The notes under the pieces are model-generated. The model was not told where the DNA came from. It was given only the letters and a program-made list of their open reading frames with translations, and searched no databases. A DNA stretch of 64,000 nucleotides from Coix lacryma-jobi var. lacryma-jobi (lineage: Eukaryota > Streptophyta > Magnoliopsida > Poales > Poaceae). Location of the stretch: NCBI GenBank assembly GCA_009763385.1, contig CM019827.1, forward strand, positions 90,132,314 through 90,196,313, read 5' to 3'. The position numbers and the translations under genes were made by a program. Positions 1 to 10,603 of this stretch are shown piece by piece (within the stretch, counting starts at the first letter, position 1; every line of letters begins with the position of its first letter).

Positions 1-160
1 TTTCTATGAATATAACTATTTATATTCATTTTCTATATATATATCATTTTCCTTTTTTCATTACAATATATTTTGTTAGGGTAAAAAAACATATATATCT
101 ATTTTCTATATATATATATATATCAGTTTCCTATTTTTATTACAATATATTTTCCATATA
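1..160. repeat. AT-rich low-complexity DNA with a direct duplication
   Basis: The stretch is almost pure A/T with (TA)n runs. A block containing the phrase ATTACAATATATTTT occurs twice (about 60-75 and 139-153), each preceded by a TATATATA run, so it is an imperfect direct duplication. No gene is seen. Confidence 0.6.
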
Positions 161-161
161 G

Positions 162-545
162 ATGGCGGCGACGGTGGCGGCCTCTCGGCCAAGGGCGCGC
201 GCGGCCGCGAGAGGAGACGGCGACCGTATCTTTGGTGGCCGAGTGGCCCGGCTTGGCGCGCGGTCGTGGAAGACGAAGCAGGCGCGTGGCCGTGAGGAGA
301 CGGCGGTCGTGGACGACGAATTAGGCGCGCGGCCATGGACGACGAAGCAGGCGCGCAAGGGAGGCCGAGGGTGGCGCGGCGCGGGAGACGGCGAGGGAGC
401 AGAGACATCCCGGAAGAGATTGCTTCTCAGAGGCGGCGGCGCACGACGGGGGTCGATCTGGGGAGGAAGAAGATACTACGCCTTTAATACCCCGAGAACA
501 TTTAATCTCGGGCGGTGTTGTTGCCCGGGACTAAACCACCTTTAG
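162..545 (+). other. GC-rich segment with an open frame, probably not a gene
   Basis: A 127-codon frame opens here in very GC-rich DNA and is mirrored by open frames on the other strand, as expected of biased composition. The product would be low-complexity Arg/Ala/Gly sequence with no domain I recognise. Its 3' end runs into the CACTA subterminal repeats. It may be a CpG-rich fragment of a host gene next to the transposon. I do not call a protein. Confidence 0.2.
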
Positions 546-665
546 TCTCGAACCGTATGGCCGCCCGGAACTAAAGCTCTAGACCTTTAGTCCCGGGCGG
601 TGGCACCACCCGGGACTAAATGTATCTTTAGTCCCGGGTGTTACAACCACCCGGGACTAAAGGGT
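481..665. repeat. Left subterminal inverted repeats of the CACTA element
   Basis: Several short hairpins share the arms TTTAGTCCCGGG and CCCGGGACTAAA, e.g. 589-620 and 632-661, with short variable loops; more diverged copies lie at 481-560. In CACTA elements such subterminal repeats are the binding sites of the element's own DNA-binding protein; that role here is inferred from the family. Confidence 0.8.
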
Positions 666-1569
666 TTCTTCCCGCCACAGTTTTCAGTATTTGGGTTATT
701 TGGGTTTTGTATTAAGTTTTCACTATATAAATATGCTATAATTCTTATTAATTCCATAGTAAATTAAATATTAGCCATAAAATTACTTAAAAATAACAGT
801 TGTATTTCCTTTTATCTTATTGTGCAGTAGAAAATTTGGTAACATAAATTCTTTTTTTTCTTATAATAACAAATATAAATATAAATAACAATTAGTATTT
901 TGTTAATGCAAAAATATAATGTTAAATTAAAATATCTGAAACTAATGGTTCTTGATAGAAAAATTGTTTTGCATTATCTGAACGTTAAACTTTGGGTTGT
1001 TTAGCATTCATTGTGCAAATGCATGATAGAAAAATCCACCGTCAAATAGCAATTTAATTTGAAGACATAAATTTGTGATTTTTCTTAGGTATATATGTTT
1101 ATGTATCGTATTGGTTTCAAACTTTTTCTTAGGTTGTCACGTGGCATGGGTGAGGCAACCACCAAGTTTGTGATTTTTCGGAGATGGTTTGCTACTTTTT
1201 CTGGTTTAATTGAATTACCGTGCACCGTCACCCTGTAATTATAATCGAGAATGGTGCCAATCTTTTACGCAGGGTCCCATATGCTCTAGGAACAAGAATG
1301 TTGTGCAGGTTGATGAAAAACTGCATAGTGTCAGAGGTGTAATTCACCAGCTTTTGTCTCATTCAGCACAGTGAAAAAATATAATAATTCAAATAATGAT
1401 CAGAAAAATCTAAGACCTCGTGTGGGACATCAATTTGGGTGCACATGCTTGCCAAAAAAATCAAGTCATTTTGAGACCGACATCAACGAATCATGACTAT
1501 CCATATATAAAGTTATAATCATTACATAAAAACTCTAATACACACTATTAGTTAAAACATCACTATATA
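666..1569. other. Non-coding 3' part of the CACTA element
   Basis: AT-rich DNA between the left subterminal repeats and the last transposase exon. No open frame of note, no clear repeat and no RNA gene seen. Confidence 0.5.
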
Positions 1570-1929
1570 TCAAGCGGGTACATTGGTAACCTTCTTCTTG
1601 ACGTATGTCCCTGGGTTATGATCATGTTGTAACCATGGAGTCTCCTTAGCATTTAGCAGGATGCTTGGGTCATTGGTCACACTGAAGGGCGGTATTCGGT
1701 CATCCCTTTCATAATCTTCTGACATGTCTGACTTGTCCTCAATTCCCATGATGTTTCTTTTTCCTAAAATAACTATATGACGTTTTGGCTCTTTGGTTGA
1801 TTTATCATCGTTTTTCCCTCTCTTGGGTTTTGTAGACATGTCTTTCATGTAGAACACCTGATTCACATTAGCAGCAAGGTCAAATGGTTCATCTTTGTAT
1901 CCAATATTGTTGAGGTCCACTGTTGTCAT
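1570..1929 (-). pseudogene. DUF4216 fragment of the CACTA transposase
   Basis: The frame starts MTTVDLNNIGYKDEPFDLA and contains VNQVFYMKDMSTKPKR and KRHIVILGKRNI, characteristic of DUF4216 and its tail in CACTA transposases. The preceding part of the domain reads in another frame across 1930-2100. It marks the C-terminal end; the following 900 bases to the left subterminal repeats hold no coding region. Confidence 0.75.
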
Positions 1930-2125
1930 TCCATACTCCTTGTCGACTGTTACTTTCGGGTCCGGTCGTCTTGACCCATTGGCACCGAAACAAAGGGACT
2001 TTAAAATTAGGTGCGTAGTCTAGATCCCAATTCTCCTCTATGCGGCCATAATATGTTTGCCTCTTCCCATTTGGGTCTGTGACATCTACGCGAACACCAT
2101 TGTTTTCGTTTGTGCTCCTTTTATC

Positions 2126-3219
2126 TTAGGCTATGGTGTAAAATGTATTTTCATTTATCTCATACCCTTTGTATGTGAGGATGTGCCATGATGGTTGCCT
2201 AGCCAACAAACATAGTTGCTCATCAATATTGCCATCACCTTGACATTCTTTTCGCAACCAAGTGCTGAAAGTTTCGATGTGCTCACGCGTAATCCAAACT
2301 TCATTCTTCCCTGGAAACTGGGATCGTAGGAACTCCTTGCGTACCTCGATATATGGCTCCACCAAGGAGGAGTTTTAAGAACTGTGTAGTGCGCTTTTTT
2401 GAAATAATCGTCCCCCGTACCGATATATGTTTTCTTCTCTAGTGTCCCCTTTCCACTAAGTCTCCCCTCGTGTTGCGATTTAGGAACACTAATTGTGTCA
2501 AGGTCAGGAATAAAGTCAACACATAACTCAATGACCTCCTGTGTCCCGTAGCCCTTGGCGATGCTTCCTTCTGGCCGAGCACGCTGGTGAACATATTTCT
2601 TCAGTACTCTCATGAACCTCTCAAAGGGGAACATGTTGTGTAGGAACACAGGGCCGAGAATATGAATCCCCTTGACCAGGTGAACTAGGAGGTGTGTCAT
2701 GATATCAAAGAAGGACGGAGCGAACACCAACTCAAAGGTCACAAGACATTGAACCACATCATTCTGTAGAGTAGCTAGTTCTAGAGGATTGATTGCCTTC
2801 TGAGAAATTACATTGAGGAATGCACATAACTTCACGGTGGCCAGACGTACATGTGGAGGTAGAATTCCTCTTAAAGCAACTGGATGCAATTGCATCATAA
2901 GCACGTGACACTCATGCGACTTTAAGTTTAGGAATTTCTTCTCTTGTACATTTATTATTCCCTTTATATTCAAGGAGAATCCAGATGGGACCTTGATGTT
3001 GTTTAGGCATTCAAACATGATTTTGTTCTCTTTATTGCTAAGAGTGTAGCAATCAGGTCTTAAGTAATGGCGTCCATCATCTGTCTTCTCTGGATGTAGG
3101 TTGTCTCGTTCTTTCATGCGCTCCAAGTCCTCTCGTGCTTCAAGTGTATCCTTAGGTTTCCCATGCACACCCATGAATCCTAGAAGGTTGACACAAAGAT
3201 TCGTTGTCAGGTGCATCAC
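2126..3219 (-). pseudogene. DUF4218 and linker of the CACTA transposase
   Basis: The frame from 3219 contains the segments LKSHECHVLMMQLHPVALRG, FFDIMTHLLVHLVKGIHILG and GPVFLHNMFPFERFMRVLKK, typical of DUF4218, which follows the TNP2 core in plant CACTA proteins. The overlapping frame 2365-2126 continues with PGKNEVWITREHIETF and LARQPSWHILTYKGYEIN, the usual link to DUF4216. The end of the first frame is out of register with the second, showing a frameshift around 2380. Confidence 0.75.
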
Positions 3220-3249
3220 GTCAATCGCGTTGCGGACCTCTAGTACTTG

Positions 3250-3780
3250 TCAATAGGGTAGCTCCCAAAATATTGTCTTCTTCCACATGGGTGTGTGTCC
3301 CGTTGCGTCTTTCGGAACAAGTTCACTACCCTGACCCTTTCCAAAGACTACTTTCACATCCTTGATCATCTCAAGTACATCTTCCCCAGTTCTGTTGCGA
3401 GGCTTGCTCCGGTGGTCTGGCTTACCTTTAAAATGCTTGCCTTTCTTTCTAACCTGGTGATTCATAGAAAGAAATCAACGATGCCGAAGGTACACTACCT
3501 TTCTACATTTTTTCAAATATATACTATTCATGTCATCAAAACAGTGTGTGGATGCATTATATGCCTTGTTTGTCTGTCCTAAAAGATTACTTAGAGCAGA
3601 CAAATCATTGATTGTTACGAACAATAATGCTCGTAGGTCGAAGTGTTCCTGTTTGTATTCATCCCACAGACGTACACCTGATTTGCTCCATAAAAGTAGG
3701 AGTTCCTCAACTAATGGCCTCAGGTAAGCATCAATGTCGTTGCCAGGTTGCCTCGGGCCTTGGATGAGCACTGGCATCAT
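3250..3780 (-). pseudogene. TNP2 (Transposase_21) core fragment
   Basis: The minus frame from 3780 begins with a GPRQPGNDIDAYLRPLVEEL stretch, a hallmark of the Transposase_21 core, followed by LRALLFVTINDLSALSNLLG. The next frame (3465-3250) carries the downstream part. The upstream part of the core (3781-3992) shows several stops. In active relatives this domain holds the catalytic acidic residues; completeness of the catalytic set cannot be shown here. Confidence 0.75.
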
Positions 3781-3992
3781 AATGAAGTTCCTTGGAGGAA
3801 GGTTGTAGATACATAGAGTAATAGGCCACGTTCTATGACTATTGTTCTACTCCCCAAAAGGATTCATCCCATCCATACTTAAAGCAAACCTTAAGTTTCT
3901 TGCGTCTTTTGCAAACTCCAGAAATCTATTACTGTCGACCCATCAGCAGGGTGTCTCAACATGTTGTCTACATTGCCATCTTCTTTGTGCCA

Positions 3993-4693
3993 TCACACCA
4001 ACATTGCATGGTCCTTGTTTTTGAACAAACGTTTCAGGCGTGGTATTATAGGAGCATACCACTTAACCTTGGCAGGGATTTTCTTACTGGGACGTTCTTC
4101 GCCATCAACATCGCTAGGGTCATCTCGCCTGATCTTATACCGTGATGTTTTACATACGGGGCATTCATCCAAATTCTCGTAGTCCTTGCCACGGTATAGG
4201 ATGCAGTTATTAGGATATGCATGTATCTTCTGGATTTCTAATCCCAAAGGACAGACGACTTGTTTTTCTTCGTACGTAATGGCGGGCAATTCGTTAGGCT
4301 TTGAAAGCATTTTTTATAATCTTCAGTAATTGCCCAAATGCCTTGTTGGATACAGCATTCTACGCCTTCCATTGTAGCAACTCTAGTGTTGTACCCAACT
4401 TTTTTTTGTCCATCTGCAGCAGACAGGTATAGTAATTTCCTGTGATCCTCTAGCATACGGTCAAACTTAGCCTTCTTCTTTTCACTTTCGCAATCTCTTT
4501 GTGCATCACGAATGATATTACTAAGAGCACCATCTTCAACGAGTGTGTTTTCTGCACCTGCCTCTTCTTCACCTTTCCCCATTGCAATATCACCAAAGTC
4601 ACCGTATTGAGCAATAATGTTGTGGTCAGGGTCCAATTGTTCTTCTTCACCTTCTTCCATCATAACCCTAGTTTTTCGTGCTTGGTCCAACAA
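3993..4693 (-). pseudogene. CACTA transposase linker with CPVCK motif
   Basis: Two overlapping frames (4238-4693 and 3993-4310) together give the region between the N-terminal domain and the TNP2 core. Visible landmarks are an acidic stretch, DHRKLLYLSAADGQKK, then KPNELPAITYEEKQVVCPLG, NNCILYRGKDYENLDECPVC and a basic end, APIIPRLKRLFKNKDHA. The frame switch near 4310 is a frameshift in a conserved run, so it marks decay and not an intron. Confidence 0.75.
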
Positions 4694-4971
4694 ATATAGT
4701 TTGGCATGAAACTTGACTTCAACAAGTGTGAGTGGAGACTCCTTGAGCTAGAATATTCCTTCGAATTATTACAAGGCACATGGGCAGCACATGAATCCAT
4801 TCCGCTTGATTGCCTCGGCCACTCTAAGAAAAAATGCACGCCATCAATGAACTCTTTGGAGCGGCGATTGACATTGCACATCCAGTGACGTGTCATCGTC
4901 TGCATTATATGGCATATCACATAATTAAATTTCTCATTCTTGTAAACAAATAAAATTAAAAAATACCCCAC
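4660..4971 (-). pseudogene. Transposase-associated N-terminal domain fragment
   Basis: The frame contains a stretch starting MTRHWMCNVNRRSKEF and ending near PNYICWTKHE, the typical start and end of the transposase-associated domain of plant CACTA transposases. A methionine at about 4898 (MTRHWM) is a more likely start than the upstream one, because family members begin with a Met just before a conserved Trp. The conserved Cys/His-rich centre is partly altered. It is followed by the acidic linker in an overlapping frame. Confidence 0.7.
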
Positions 4972-5370
4972 ATTTCTCTATTTCTCTAACTAATTTAAAG
5001 CATTATAAATTTCTAAATTTTTTTTGAACAAATGAAATTAAAAACATCCTCAATGTTGTCTATTTTCTCTAACTAATTCACAAAATGTGGTATGCATACT
5101 AGTTTTGGAAGGTACATATACTAACTTTAATGAAATAATTAACTCGATCAGATTTTGAAAATTAATGTATTATACATTTCTATTTTCGTAAACAAATAAA
5201 ATTAAAAAAACCTCAATGTTCTCTATTTCTCTAAATTATTTAAATGAACTAATTAAACCGGTCACATTTTGAAAATTAAAGTATTATAAATTTCTAAGTT
5301 TTTCTACACAAATTGCATTGAAAAATACCCTAAAATCACTATTTCTCTAACTAAACCATAAAATATGGTA
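4917..5370. repeat. Diverged tandem repeats in the CACTA 5' region
   Basis: About four imperfect copies of a roughly 100-120 bp AT-rich unit follow one another. Each contains a phrase like TAAATTTCTA, then AACAAATRAAATTRAAAAA, then a CTATTTCTCTAACTAA-like phrase. They lie upstream of the transposase start. Confidence 0.55.
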
Positions 5371-5697
5371 GACATACTAACAATAACAATAAAAGGTGTA
5401 TACTACTTTTTAGGATACTAACTTAGTTTTCTTCATCAAAATATTCAAACTATCAAGTGATTGGAGCTCAAAATGGCGTAGAAAGCATAATTAAAAAACC
5501 ACATATATACACCTCGAAATGACATATGCTGCAGCTAAAATATGAGAGGAAGCTAGTAACCTTTCAACGAGTCGATGGCGGCGTAGATGTGTTGAAATAG
5601 ATCAATCGCCGGAGATGAGAGCAAGAATAAGCAAGAACACAGTGAGAGAGCTTGGGCTCGACTGAAGGTGGAAGAATAGTTCAAATATGGAGACGGA

Positions 5698-5989
5698 CAT
5701 TTAGTCCTGGTCACTGCTTCCTACCGGGCCCAGCTGAAAACAGGGACCGGGACAAAACCTTTAGTCCCGGTTAGTGTCAGCGACCGGGACTAAAGATTGA
5801 CGTTTAGTCCCGGTTAGTGTCACCAACAGGACTAAAGGTTCTTCTGACGAATGAGCCGTTGGGCAGGGGGCTTTTAGTCCCGGTTGGTGTTACCAGCCGG
5901 GACTAAAGAGCTTCTTCGTCGTGGACACAAATTTTACCGAGACTAAAGCTGATTTTGACGATCGACTAAAGGTCTATTCTCTAGTAGTG
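5698..5989 (-). repeat. Right subterminal repeats and terminal inverted repeat of the CACTA element
   Basis: Inverted copies of TTTAGTCCCGGTTAGTG and its complement occur at about 5759-5795, 5811-5836 and 5872-5906, with degenerate copies at 5698 and 5937-5970. The terminal repeat occupies 5974-5989 and reads CACTACTAGAGAATAG on the minus strand. The three bases outside are CCA. Confidence 0.85.
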
Positions 5990-5992
5990 CCA

Positions 5993-6910
5993 ATCTGCTT
6001 ATTCCTTGTGGGTTTGACGTTCTTTTGAGCCTTAGCCTTCCTAGGTTGATCTATATGTGACGGATATTCAAACGAAAGTGCCTTGGGTTTTTTTAGTCAC
6101 TCCTTGACCTACACATGTGAATATATTGCAACAGTGATTTTTACCAAAATAAAAATATGAATAATAAAAAATCAGAATCCAAAACGTACCTTTTTGATGC
6201 TCCAGCGTTGGAGTGACCATATTTTTCCTTTTCTTTTTTATTTGAAATTCCAAGGATTGGTTGTGGTGATACAGAAGTAATCTATTTAGTTTCCATGTTG
6301 TCATTCATGGTAGCACAATTAAAAAAATGCACACTAGTGGCAATTACCTTTTAAATGTTTCAGGAGTATAATCATCACATTTTCTCTTTTTTCTGCAAAC
6401 ATACGGTTGATATATATGTGCCCTTGTAGTTTTTTTTAACCTTGTGATAAGTGATTGTAAATAGCCAAATAGGCTTACGTGTTGGCGTGAGTAGACGACA
6501 TATCTCTTGGTTGTGTTGGTGTGGAGCTCGATGGTAATGGTCGATGACGTGACGTGCCGTACTGACAGACCAAGAGTGCTGATAGACCAATAGTAGATCA
6601 AAATTCACTGATGGCAGAGTGCATCTGTTAGTCCGTCATACCAACCTTTGACGTTTTGCGCTTCCAACCTGATATTAAATGGACATTCTGCAAATATTCA
6701 CATGCAATTCACCCGTTACATGCAACCTCATCTATTTTCACTGCAGTTCTACACGTCATAGGTTGAGAGAAACTATATCATCTGGAAACTGGAACTCTTC
6801 TTGATGAGTCCTCTGCATATATGCTTTGTGAATTGTCCCATCTTTGAAGGTTAGGCCAACCAAGTATCCCCTAGCTCGTCGCTCACTCAAAGGACATGCG
6901 AAGAATACGG
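5993..6910 (-). pseudogene. Exon-like fragments of an unidentified gene
   Basis: On the minus strand two stretches read as ordinary protein. About 6910-6775 gives a frame containing GYLVGLTFKDGTIHKAYMQR and ending QFPDDIVSLN. About 6090-5993 gives KALSFEYPSHIDQPRKAKAQ followed by further basic residues, and runs directly into the CACTA end. Between them stops occur in all frames. I do not recognise the family. They could be exons of a host gene disrupted by the CACTA insertion or fragments of an older element. Evidence is only the look of the translations. Confidence 0.3.
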
Positions 6911-7018
6911 AACAAAATCATGAGAGATGTAAAAGGGAAATCGCACAAAAAATACCACTCAATTTTCATTCACTTATTTTTGTTTGACTTTTGCTTTGGT
7001 CAATTCAATGTGTCCACT

Positions 7019-7222
7019 TCAACAACTTGGTGTGATGCCTTGCTCGTTAGTCTGTGACTCTGCTTGATAGCAGTTGGCACTTCTCTGCATGTCAGCAGTT
7101 GACAACATGACATTCCAAGGTACAGATGAATGTGATAGAAAATTAAAGATTGGATCTGATGTGAGAATCTCATAAAATGGACTGGTAATTTTTGTGATGC
7201 TATGCCAGAAGGAGGGACACAT
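7019..7222 (-). other. Short open frame, unrecognised
   Basis: A 67-codon minus-strand frame (starting MCPSFWHSITKITSP) with balanced composition. It lies just upstream, in minus-strand sense, of the exon-like fragments at 5993-6910 and might be another exon of the same unknown gene. No domain recognised. Confidence 0.2.
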
Positions 7223-7316
7223 AGATATTGCAGTGCTTAACTATGCATGCAAGATAACTTTATTACGAATATAGTCAAAACGAATTTGACATATTAATTA
7301 AAGAAAGCATGGTTTA

Positions 7317-7765
7317 GAGCATCTTCAAGAGTTTTCTAAATATTTTTTTTCCTAAAAATTCCATGTTTTTGACTTCTAAAAAGGTATTGAAAGAAAAACA
7401 GAAGACCATTACCAATTATTTCCAATATTTCACTTCTAAAAAAAATTAACAGTTGGGAAGTTGGAATTTATCTCTATACCTGTTTAAGCTCTCGCGCCAG
7501 ATTTTTCTGGCTCGCGATTTTCTCACTTGGAACTCTATAGTTTCTCTTTTTTTCTTTTCAACCACTTTTTCTAAGGCTCACAGAAGAGCACGCTCGTAGA
7601 GAGAATACACAGACGTAGAGTCTATATAACTTTACACATAAGATAACTTTACTATGTTCTAAAAGATGGAGGATGAATTAGGAGTTGTTGAAGAGAGGAT
7701 TTTCTCAATGTTCCTAAAAAAATATAGATTAGGAGAAGGTTTAAAAAACTTTTGGAGATGTTCTC
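7317..7765. mobile_element. MITE with GAGCATCT terminal inverted repeats
   Basis: The left end reads GAGCATCTTCAAGAGTTTTC and the right end, on the minus strand from 7765, reads GAGAACATCTCCAAAAGTTT. These are imperfect inverted repeats of about 25 bp around a 449-bp AT-rich non-coding body. No clear target duplication was found, so the superfamily is not assigned. Confidence 0.6.
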
Positions 7766-9027
7766 AGATAGCAGGCGCAAGCGCAAGTTCGGTTATATTC
7801 TAGGTGAAATTTTTTGGCACTCGAAAATAATAAGAGCCCTTCATTTCGTTAGATCTGATGGTTTTAAAATAGGAGGAACCAAGTGAGAGGAACTTAATTA
7901 GTTGTGGACCGGAACCAAAAGTAGATGGGTCCTGAATTGATCTATAATTAAATTTGAAGGGTATGACAGTATTTTTATATCTCGCTACTTCTCATTGGAG
8001 CTACGGAGTATACTTCTCATCTCTTATTTGTGTGTTCGCCCCCACGTAGAGGCAGCAGCAGAGTCCTCGGCCCGTTCGCACCCAGCAGGCACCGTCCCAC
8101 CTCCACACTATTCTTCCTCTCGGAGCCGGCGGACTGCGACTGGCTGTGCTTGCCGTGCGGAGCTTTCTCTAGCAGGCAGCCACAGTCAACGCGCATGGTC
8201 CCAGGCAAGACGCTCCGGCTTGGCCGAGCCGAGCGTGACTACGCGAATGTCCACGTGCATGCACATAGCGTTGCGCGGCATCGACGCAAGCAGCCAGCCA
8301 TGTGACGTATTGTGTGCGTGCTAGATCTACGATGTTTTGCTGTTCGTAAGATCGTTGCTTGCATGTTGATGTCACCGTGTCATCATACCTACATAATATA
8401 CGTCTGTTTTCCTTTAGCAAAATATATATCCAAATATAACATAAATAAATGTGTACTCTGAAGAAGCGTCGAGCTTCTCAGCTAGGACGATGAACGCTCT
8501 CAGACGCACCCCTCCCTCATCCAAGGGTCGTGGCAAGACCTAGCGGTGTTGTTGACGCCACTCCTAGCTAGATCGATGAGTTTTGGAAAAGGCGTGTGGG
8601 AGATAGGCAGCAACGAATTATGAGACGACGAACGGTGGGCGGCGGTCACCGGTGAATTACGGAGCGGCAGACGGCGGCGAGATGGCAGCCACATCGTTCG
8701 GAGGAGAAGCTAGACACGAACTGCATAGAGAAGAAGGGACACAGCAGCGGAGCGCCTGTGTGTTGAGGTAGTACGTCGTACAGTAAAAATACAAAACTAC
8801 CCTTAATTACTTTTCTAGCTCTAAATTAGTTTTCGAGGTGGAACCCGTGGTTCCTCTCAAGCACCGTAATAAAGCTCATTTTCTAGACCCTCCGCCATGT
8901 TTCCTATGCTGAGGACTTGACTGGACCACCGGCGCCTATCGTGTTAGTTCTAGGCCATCTAAACTAGTAAAAGGTGGACTAATTTTCAGTCTAGCTAAGT
9001 TAGTTGTTAATTCGGTCATCTCAGTAT
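7766..9027. other. No gene recognised
   Basis: Mixed-composition DNA. The GC-rich part (8030-8330) is open in several frames on both strands without recognisable protein features. The flanks 7860-7990 and 8760-8895 show weak inverted similarity and may be the eroded ends of an old element. Confidence 0.4.
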
Positions 9028-9626
9028 CACTACTAAACAAAACGTTTATAGAGACAGTTCAAAAGGATTTGTAGGGACGGATCCCCTAGCTGCCCCTACC
9101 TAGGGTCTGCTACTACACAAAACGTTTACAAGGGACAGTTCAAAACAATTTGTATCCGCCCTTACCTAGGGTCCTCCACAAATCTTCGATTTATAGTGTC
9201 GGTTCTCAAGCTAACCCTATAAATCGATTTATAAGGATGAGAATTCTCAAATATAGGAAAGAGAAATAGCAAAATAATAATCATAATCCTGGAAGGCCTC
9301 ACTTGGCAGCACACGTAAACAATAGCAAAAAATTGTCAACTACAAAGTTTTATAACTTTTCAACATATATAATTTTTGTTTTGGTCATTTCTCCATCTGA
9401 GGTTATTTAAAAAATTAGAATTTTAATACTTGAATTTTAATTATTCGTCATCCATTTATAGGGGCATCTCTAGTCCAACAACCTCTACAACTTGATTTAT
9501 TGGGACGGCTAGATCCAGAGCCACCTCTATAAATAGAGTCATTTCTAAGAGTGTATGATAATACCACCAACCCCCTACAAATAGATTTGTATAGGAGCGG
9601 TTTGTTTTGAAACCATTTGTAGGAGT

Positions 9627-9631
9627 ACTTT
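9627..9631. repeat. Target site duplication ACTTT, left copy
   Basis: ACTTT directly before the solo LTR; identical to 11808-11812 directly after it. Confidence 0.85.
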
Positions 9632-9731
9632 TTAAAGTGCAAGTTGCACTTAAGTATATTTTGATTGAATTGATGACAACATTGATTAAAGGGCTAATAT
9701 GTTTGCTAAGTGTAACACAGGAAAATGCTTA

Positions 9732-9822
9732 CTCCCTCCGTCCCATTGAAAGTGTCGTTAGAAAACCGTGTCCCCCTCACAAACACGCTTCCCGGACGAC
9801 ACTCTTATTGGGACGGAGGGAG
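9732..9822. mobile_element. Stowaway MITE (Tc1/mariner)
   Basis: A 91-bp element with near-perfect terminal inverted repeats, CTCCCTCCGTCCCA at the left and its complement at the right, flanked by TA on both sides (9730-9731 and 9823-9824). This is the classical grass Stowaway terminus. It sits inside the solo LTR, so it is the younger insertion. Confidence 0.95.
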
Positions 9823-10603
9823 TATGTCACAATGTATTTAAAATGAAATACAAAGCCAAAATGATGGATTATTGTATGAAAATCATGTCACAAGCACATG
9901 ACAACAATGAGAATGATATTGATGAAAAGACTTTCATATTGTGGGATAATCATGGTTCATATGTGAGCTAGCAAAGGATTCAAAGCAAATTGTGATTGAA
10001 AGGTTTGAGATGGTGAAGATAGCGAGGAAAGAGTCTTCGAGGTACTAAGCAAAGGTGAAGAGCAAGCGACAGCTTACGGCCGAAGAACCTAGCTAGAGTG
10101 AAGAAGAAAGTACTTGCATTTAGTCGAAGGATCAATCAAGCTTGAAGATTACATTAAGTGAAGCATCAACATTCCTAGAAAAAATATTGATTGGAGTGAC
10201 TTGACATATTTGGGATTTCTTCATATCACTTATATGGAGTCAAGTCACATGCTCAAGATGGCTATGCTCGAGGGATATCTACTCTTTATCATGACAAGCA
10301 TTCCTCTAAATAAAGAAAGTGAAGAGAAGCGGCTTCAGTTCAATGGAGATCAACTCAAGAGGTTTAAAATTTGTTTTTGAATTTGTCTTGAGTAAATAGG
10401 ATTGTCATTCTATTAAGAGCGATGCAACATATAGTAAATGATTCTTCATAAGTGCTCAAACCAACCCCAGTGAGACATGAGAGAGAGGTAGGACTAATAT
10501 TTGTCTTTGTTGACTGTCCTGTGCTTAGAAGTCCATACTGAACGTGTCTGGTATTTGCTGATACTGGCAGACCCGACACCCTGCTCTGTTGTCCATATTT
10601 CGC

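Larger units (their letters stand above)
1570..4971 (-). pseudogene. TNP2-like CACTA transposase, broken
   Basis: This is the transposase of the CACTA element, which would cut the element at its CACTA ends. Read on the minus strand the usual domains appear in order: transposase-associated N-terminal domain (about 4660-4971), a linker with a CPVCK motif (3993-4693), the Transposase_21 (TNP2) core (about 3250-3780), DUF4218 (2400-3219), a short linker (2126-2365) and DUF4216 (1570-2100). The pieces lie in different frames with stops between them, and 3781-3992 is badly decayed. Some breaks may be introns, but the number of stops inside conserved stretches shows an inactive copy. The family call is secure; a working product is not expected. 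Confidence 0.85.
474..5989 (-). mobile_element. CACTA (En/Spm) DNA transposon, decayed
   Basis: The right end is a clear CACTA terminus: read on the minus strand from 5989 it begins CACTACTAGAGAATAG. Just inside, 5698-5975 holds several inverted TTTAGTCCCGG / CCGGGACTAAA subterminal repeats; a matching set lies at 481-665. Between them the minus strand encodes a TNP2-like transposase in the usual domain order. The left terminus is not clean: only ACTACGCC at about 475 resembles CACTAC, so the left boundary is approximate and no 3-bp target duplication could be confirmed. The coding region has many stops and frameshifts, so the copy is not autonomous now. Confidence 0.85.

Noticed and set aside
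3842..4182. Plus-strand frames across the CACTA transposase
   Set aside because: Shadows of the minus-strand transposase frames.
8030..8420. Overlapping open frames on both strands
   Set aside because: Composition effect in a GC-rich patch; no recognisable protein.
7860..8895. Possible MITE or MULE with inverted ends at 7860-7990 and 8760-8895
   Set aside because: Only scattered similarity (AATTAAGGGTA-like and GTATTTTTA-like phrases); no clear terminus or target duplication.
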